Positions 62,058 to 64,000 of a stretch of DNA of 64,000 nt are shown one piece after another (position 1 is the stretch's first letter; each line of letters starts with the position of its first letter). The notes below the pieces were generated by a model. The model was not told the DNA's origin, did no database searches, and saw nothing but the letters and a program-made list of their open reading frames with translations. A program made the translations under genes and the position numbers. Source of the stretch: JAVJUV01 sp040220415 (GTDB lineage Bacteria > Pseudomonadota > Alphaproteobacteria > Rhodobacterales > Rhodobacteraceae); assembly GCA_040220415.1 (NCBI GenBank), contig JAVJUV010000091.1:62001-126000 (forward strand), read 5' to 3'.

Positions 62058-63656
62058 ATGTCGACGATCAAGAATATCCTGTTCATCATGGCCGACCAAC
62101 TGCGCTGGGACTACCTGTCGTGCTATGGCCACCCGCATCTGGACACTCCGAATATCGACCGCCTTGCCAAGCGCGGCGTTCGCTTCGACAGGGCCTATGT
62201 CCAGTCGCCGGTCTGCGGCCCGTCGCGGGCATCGTTCTACACCGGCCGCACTGTCTTCAGTCACGGATCGACCTGGAACTTCGTGCCGCTGCCCATCGGC
62301 GAACTGACACTGGGCGACTATCTGAGGCCCATTGGCGTCACGACCGCCGTCGTCGGCAAGACGCACATGATCCCGGACAAGGAGGGCATGGCGCGGCTTG
62401 GCCTGAACGAGAACGCCGATATCGGTTGTCTTGTCAGCCAGCCGGGCTTCGACCCGTATGAACGCGACGACGGCCTGCACCCGAACAAGGGGCTGGCGAA
62501 ACGGGGCGGCAAGCTGCGTTACAATGACTGGCTGAGAGAACTTGGTTACGAAGGCGAGAATCCCTGGAACGACTATGCCAATTCCGGTGAAGGACCGGAC
62601 GGCGAGGTGCTTTCCGGCTGGTATCTGAAGAATTCAAACCTGCCCGCACGCGTGAAGGAAGAGCATTCCGAGACCGCCTACATGACCATGCGCGCAAAGG
62701 AATTCATCACTGAAATGGGCGACACGCCCTGGCTGTGCCATCTGAGCTTCATCAAGCCTCACTGGCCCTACATCGCACCCGCGCCGTATCATGACATGTA
62801 CCGGCCCGACACTTTCCTGCCGGTCAAGCGCGATGTGAAGGAGAAGGAGAACCCGAACCCGGTCTTCGACGCCTTCATGCGCATGGGGGTCAGCGAGACC
62901 TTCTCGCGACAGGGCGTGCGGGAAACGGTTCTTCCGGCCTATATGGGTCTTATCAAGCAGATCGACGACCATCTCGGGCGGCTGTTCGACTGGCTGGAAG
63001 AGACGGAAAAACTGAACGAGACGATGATCGTCTTTACCTCCGATCACGGCGACTACCTGGGCGATCACTGGATGGGAGAGAAGGAGCTTTTCCACGAGAT
63101 GTCCGTCCGGGTGCCGCTGATCATCGTCGATCCGAGGGCCGAGGCGGACGCGACACGGGGAACGGTTTCCGACGCCTTTGTCGAATCCATCGACCTTGTC
63201 CCGACCTTCATGGAGGCGACGGGCGCCCCTCCGGCCTCGCATCGGCTTGAAGGCCGGTCACTGATGCCGCTTCTGCATGGTCCCACACCGCAGGACTGGC
63301 GCGATGCTGTGCTTTCCGAAATCGACTATGCGTTCTATGCCGCCCGGGAAACGCTGTCTGTCGGGCCTGCGGATGCCCGGGGTTACATGCTGCGGACCGC
63401 GAAGTGGAAATACGTCCATTTCAAGGGGTTCCCGCCACAGCTTTTCGATCTGGAGACCGACCCGGACGAATTCAACGATCTCGGACAGGTCCCCGAGTTC
63501 GAAACCATCCGGCAAAGCCTGCATCGCCGCCTGACGGACCGACTGATCGACCGCAAGAACCGCGTGGGCATGTCGGATGACACCGTGCTCGCCATGCGGG
63601 CGGGCGAGAATGCCAGCGGGGTCATCATCGGTGTCTGGGAAGAGCATCCTGCCTGA
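62058..63656 (+). CDS. Sulfatase/phosphonate monoester hydrolase-like enzyme
   Basis: A 532-residue alkaline-phosphatase-superfamily hydrolase. The N-terminal metal-binding DQ (MADQLRWD) is followed by the formylglycine-generating motif VCGPSRASFYTG with Cys53 as the nucleophile precursor and Arg57, and later TSDHGDYLGDH and GEKELFHEMSVRVPLII. The cysteine must be converted to formylglycine by a maturase encoded elsewhere. The overall form resembles phosphonate monoester hydrolases and arylsulfatases rather than choline sulfatase. It has no signal peptide, so it is cytoplasmic and acts after import of a sulfate or phosphonate ester by the upstream TRAP system. Confidence 0.87.
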   Translation: MSTIKNILFIMADQLRWDYLSCYGHPHLDTPNIDRLAKRGVRFDRAYVQSPVCGPSRASFYTGRTVFSHGSTWNFVPLPIGELTLGDYLRPIGVTTAVVGKTHMIPDKEGMARLGLNENADIGCLVSQPGFDPYERDDGLHPNKGLAKRGGKLRYNDWLRELGYEGENPWNDYANSGEGPDGEVLSGWYLKNSNLPARVKEEHSETAYMTMRAKEFITEMGDTPWLCHLSFIKPHWPYIAPAPYHDMYRPDTFLPVKRDVKEKENPNPVFDAFMRMGVSETFSRQGVRETVLPAYMGLIKQIDDHLGRLFDWLEETEKLNETMIVFTSDHGDYLGDHWMGEKELFHEMSVRVPLIIVDPRAEADATRGTVSDAFVESIDLVPTFMEATGAPPASHRLEGRSLMPLLHGPTPQDWRDAVLSEIDYAFYAARETLSVGPADARGYMLRTAKWKYVHFKGFPPQLFDLETDPDEFNDLGQVPEFETIRQSLHRRLTDRLIDRKNRVGMSDDTVLAMRAGENASGVIIGVWEEHPA

Positions 63657-63718
63657 GGGAGATAATCCGCCCCGAATACCGGCGGTATGCCAGGCAACCC
63701 GCGACAGCTCTCTGGTTT

Positions 63719-63750
63719 CAGTCGTTCAGATACAGACTGCGCCTTTTTTT
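63719..63750 (+). terminator. Possible terminator after the sulfatase gene
   Basis: CAGTC (63719-63723) and GACTG (63735-63739) form a short stem, followed by CGCC and seven T's. The stem has only five pairs, so termination would be weak. The T-run also encodes the region just after the minus-strand SRPBCC stop. Confidence 0.4.
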
Positions 63751-64000
63751 CACTTTCGGCGGGGTCGGTCGCGGTCCGGGCCTTCCAGTCTGCGTTTCAA
63801 CGCCCTGTTCTCGGCTGTCAGGGCCCAAGCCAGGGCCGGGCGGATCAGCCGCGCACGAAACCCCACGGCTTCGAGACAGACGAGGCTGCGAGTGCCCCGG
63901 CCTGTCTCGATCAGGTGGTGCTCGGCCCGAAGCCGCAGGGCACCCGTCTCTTTCCGCCATGAGAACCCCCGACCCGGGTTCCAGCTCGTGATCGTCCACG
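63750..64000 (-). CDS. SRPBCC-family protein (partial, C-terminal end)
   Basis: Reading the minus strand from 63998 to a TGA at 63750-63752 gives 82 residues with the family pattern of a polyketide-cyclase/START-like protein: TITSWNPGRGFSWRKETGA, HHLIETGRGTR, LVCLEAVGF and a final ENRALKRRLE helix. The start lies beyond the right edge. These small proteins bind hydrophobic ligands. No function can be assigned. Confidence 0.65.
   Translation of the reverse strand, partial: WTITSWNPGRGFSWRKETGALRLRAEHHLIETGRGTRSLVCLEAVGFRARLIRPALAWALTAENRALKRRLEGPDRDRPRRK

Overview
The window is GC-rich bacterial chromosome. Gene content suggests an alphaproteobacterium close to the Roseobacter/Rhodobacterales group. 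That is an inference from three TRAP PQM systems plus a fused TAXI-type TRAP, sugar-acid and aromatic catabolic enzymes, dense operons and many TTG/GTG starts. No rRNA, tRNA, CRISPR array or intact insertion sequence was seen. The only mobile-element trace is a decayed serine recombinase at the left edge.

Layout. 1-390: recombinase remnant (minus). 606-9651: envelope and stress genes: a phospholipase D-like lipoprotein, a YiiX-type papain-like lipoprotein, a von Willebrand A protein with eight exact 86-residue repeats, a DMT exporter, the CbpA/CbpM co-chaperone pair and a small glycine-zipper lipoprotein. 10072-11238: a zinc alcohol dehydrogenase. From about 11.4 kb onward the window is a chain of catabolic modules, most with their own transporter and regulator.

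Module 1 (11.4-25.7 kb) looks like a sugar-acid pathway. A TRAP importer is followed by an SDR, a GntR regulator, an FAD 2-hydroxyacid dehydrogenase and an epimerase. Divergent from it is an E1alpha-E1beta-lipoyl fusion with a small E2-like partner whose catalytic motif is lost. Facing these is an operon of an enolase-superfamily dehydratase, an SDR and a two-subunit transketolase. The same AT-rich palindrome, ATTATA-N4-TATAAT, stands in front of both halves, so they are probably one regulon. Module 2 (26.2-28.6 kb) is a SulP anion transporter with a tandem universal stress protein. Module 3 (28.7-33.7 kb) is an acylpyruvate-hydrolase-like enzyme divergent from a GntR regulator and a NitT/TauT-type ABC importer.

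Module 4 (33.8-45.0 kb) is an apparent eleven-gene minus-strand operon: cyclase-family hydrolase, cupin, SDR, 3-hydroxyacyl-CoA-dehydrogenase-like enzyme, LivKGFHM importer, beta-keto acid cleavage enzyme and a TfdB-like flavin monooxygenase. A divergent IclR regulator sits beside it, with alternating TCGCA/TGCGA half-sites between them. Module 5 (45.0-50.6 kb) is a cupin, a TAXI-type TRAP system and a homocitrate/isopropylmalate-synthase-like enzyme with a divergent GntR gene. Module 6 (50.6-58.2 kb) is nitroreductase, OsmC, TRAP PQM and an intradiol ring-cleavage dioxygenase on one strand, and YciI, malonyl-CoA decarboxylase and a glutathione transferase on the other. Module 7 (58.2-63.7 kb) is a LysR regulator divergent from a TRAP system and a sulfatase/phosphonate-monoesterase-like hydrolase. 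A truncated SRPBCC gene runs off the right edge.

Substrates cannot be read from sequence alone. The best candidates for undescribed biology are the E1-lipoyl fusion with a catalytically dead E2, the twin palindrome regulon around it, and the IclR-controlled operon built on a beta-keto acid cleavage enzyme.
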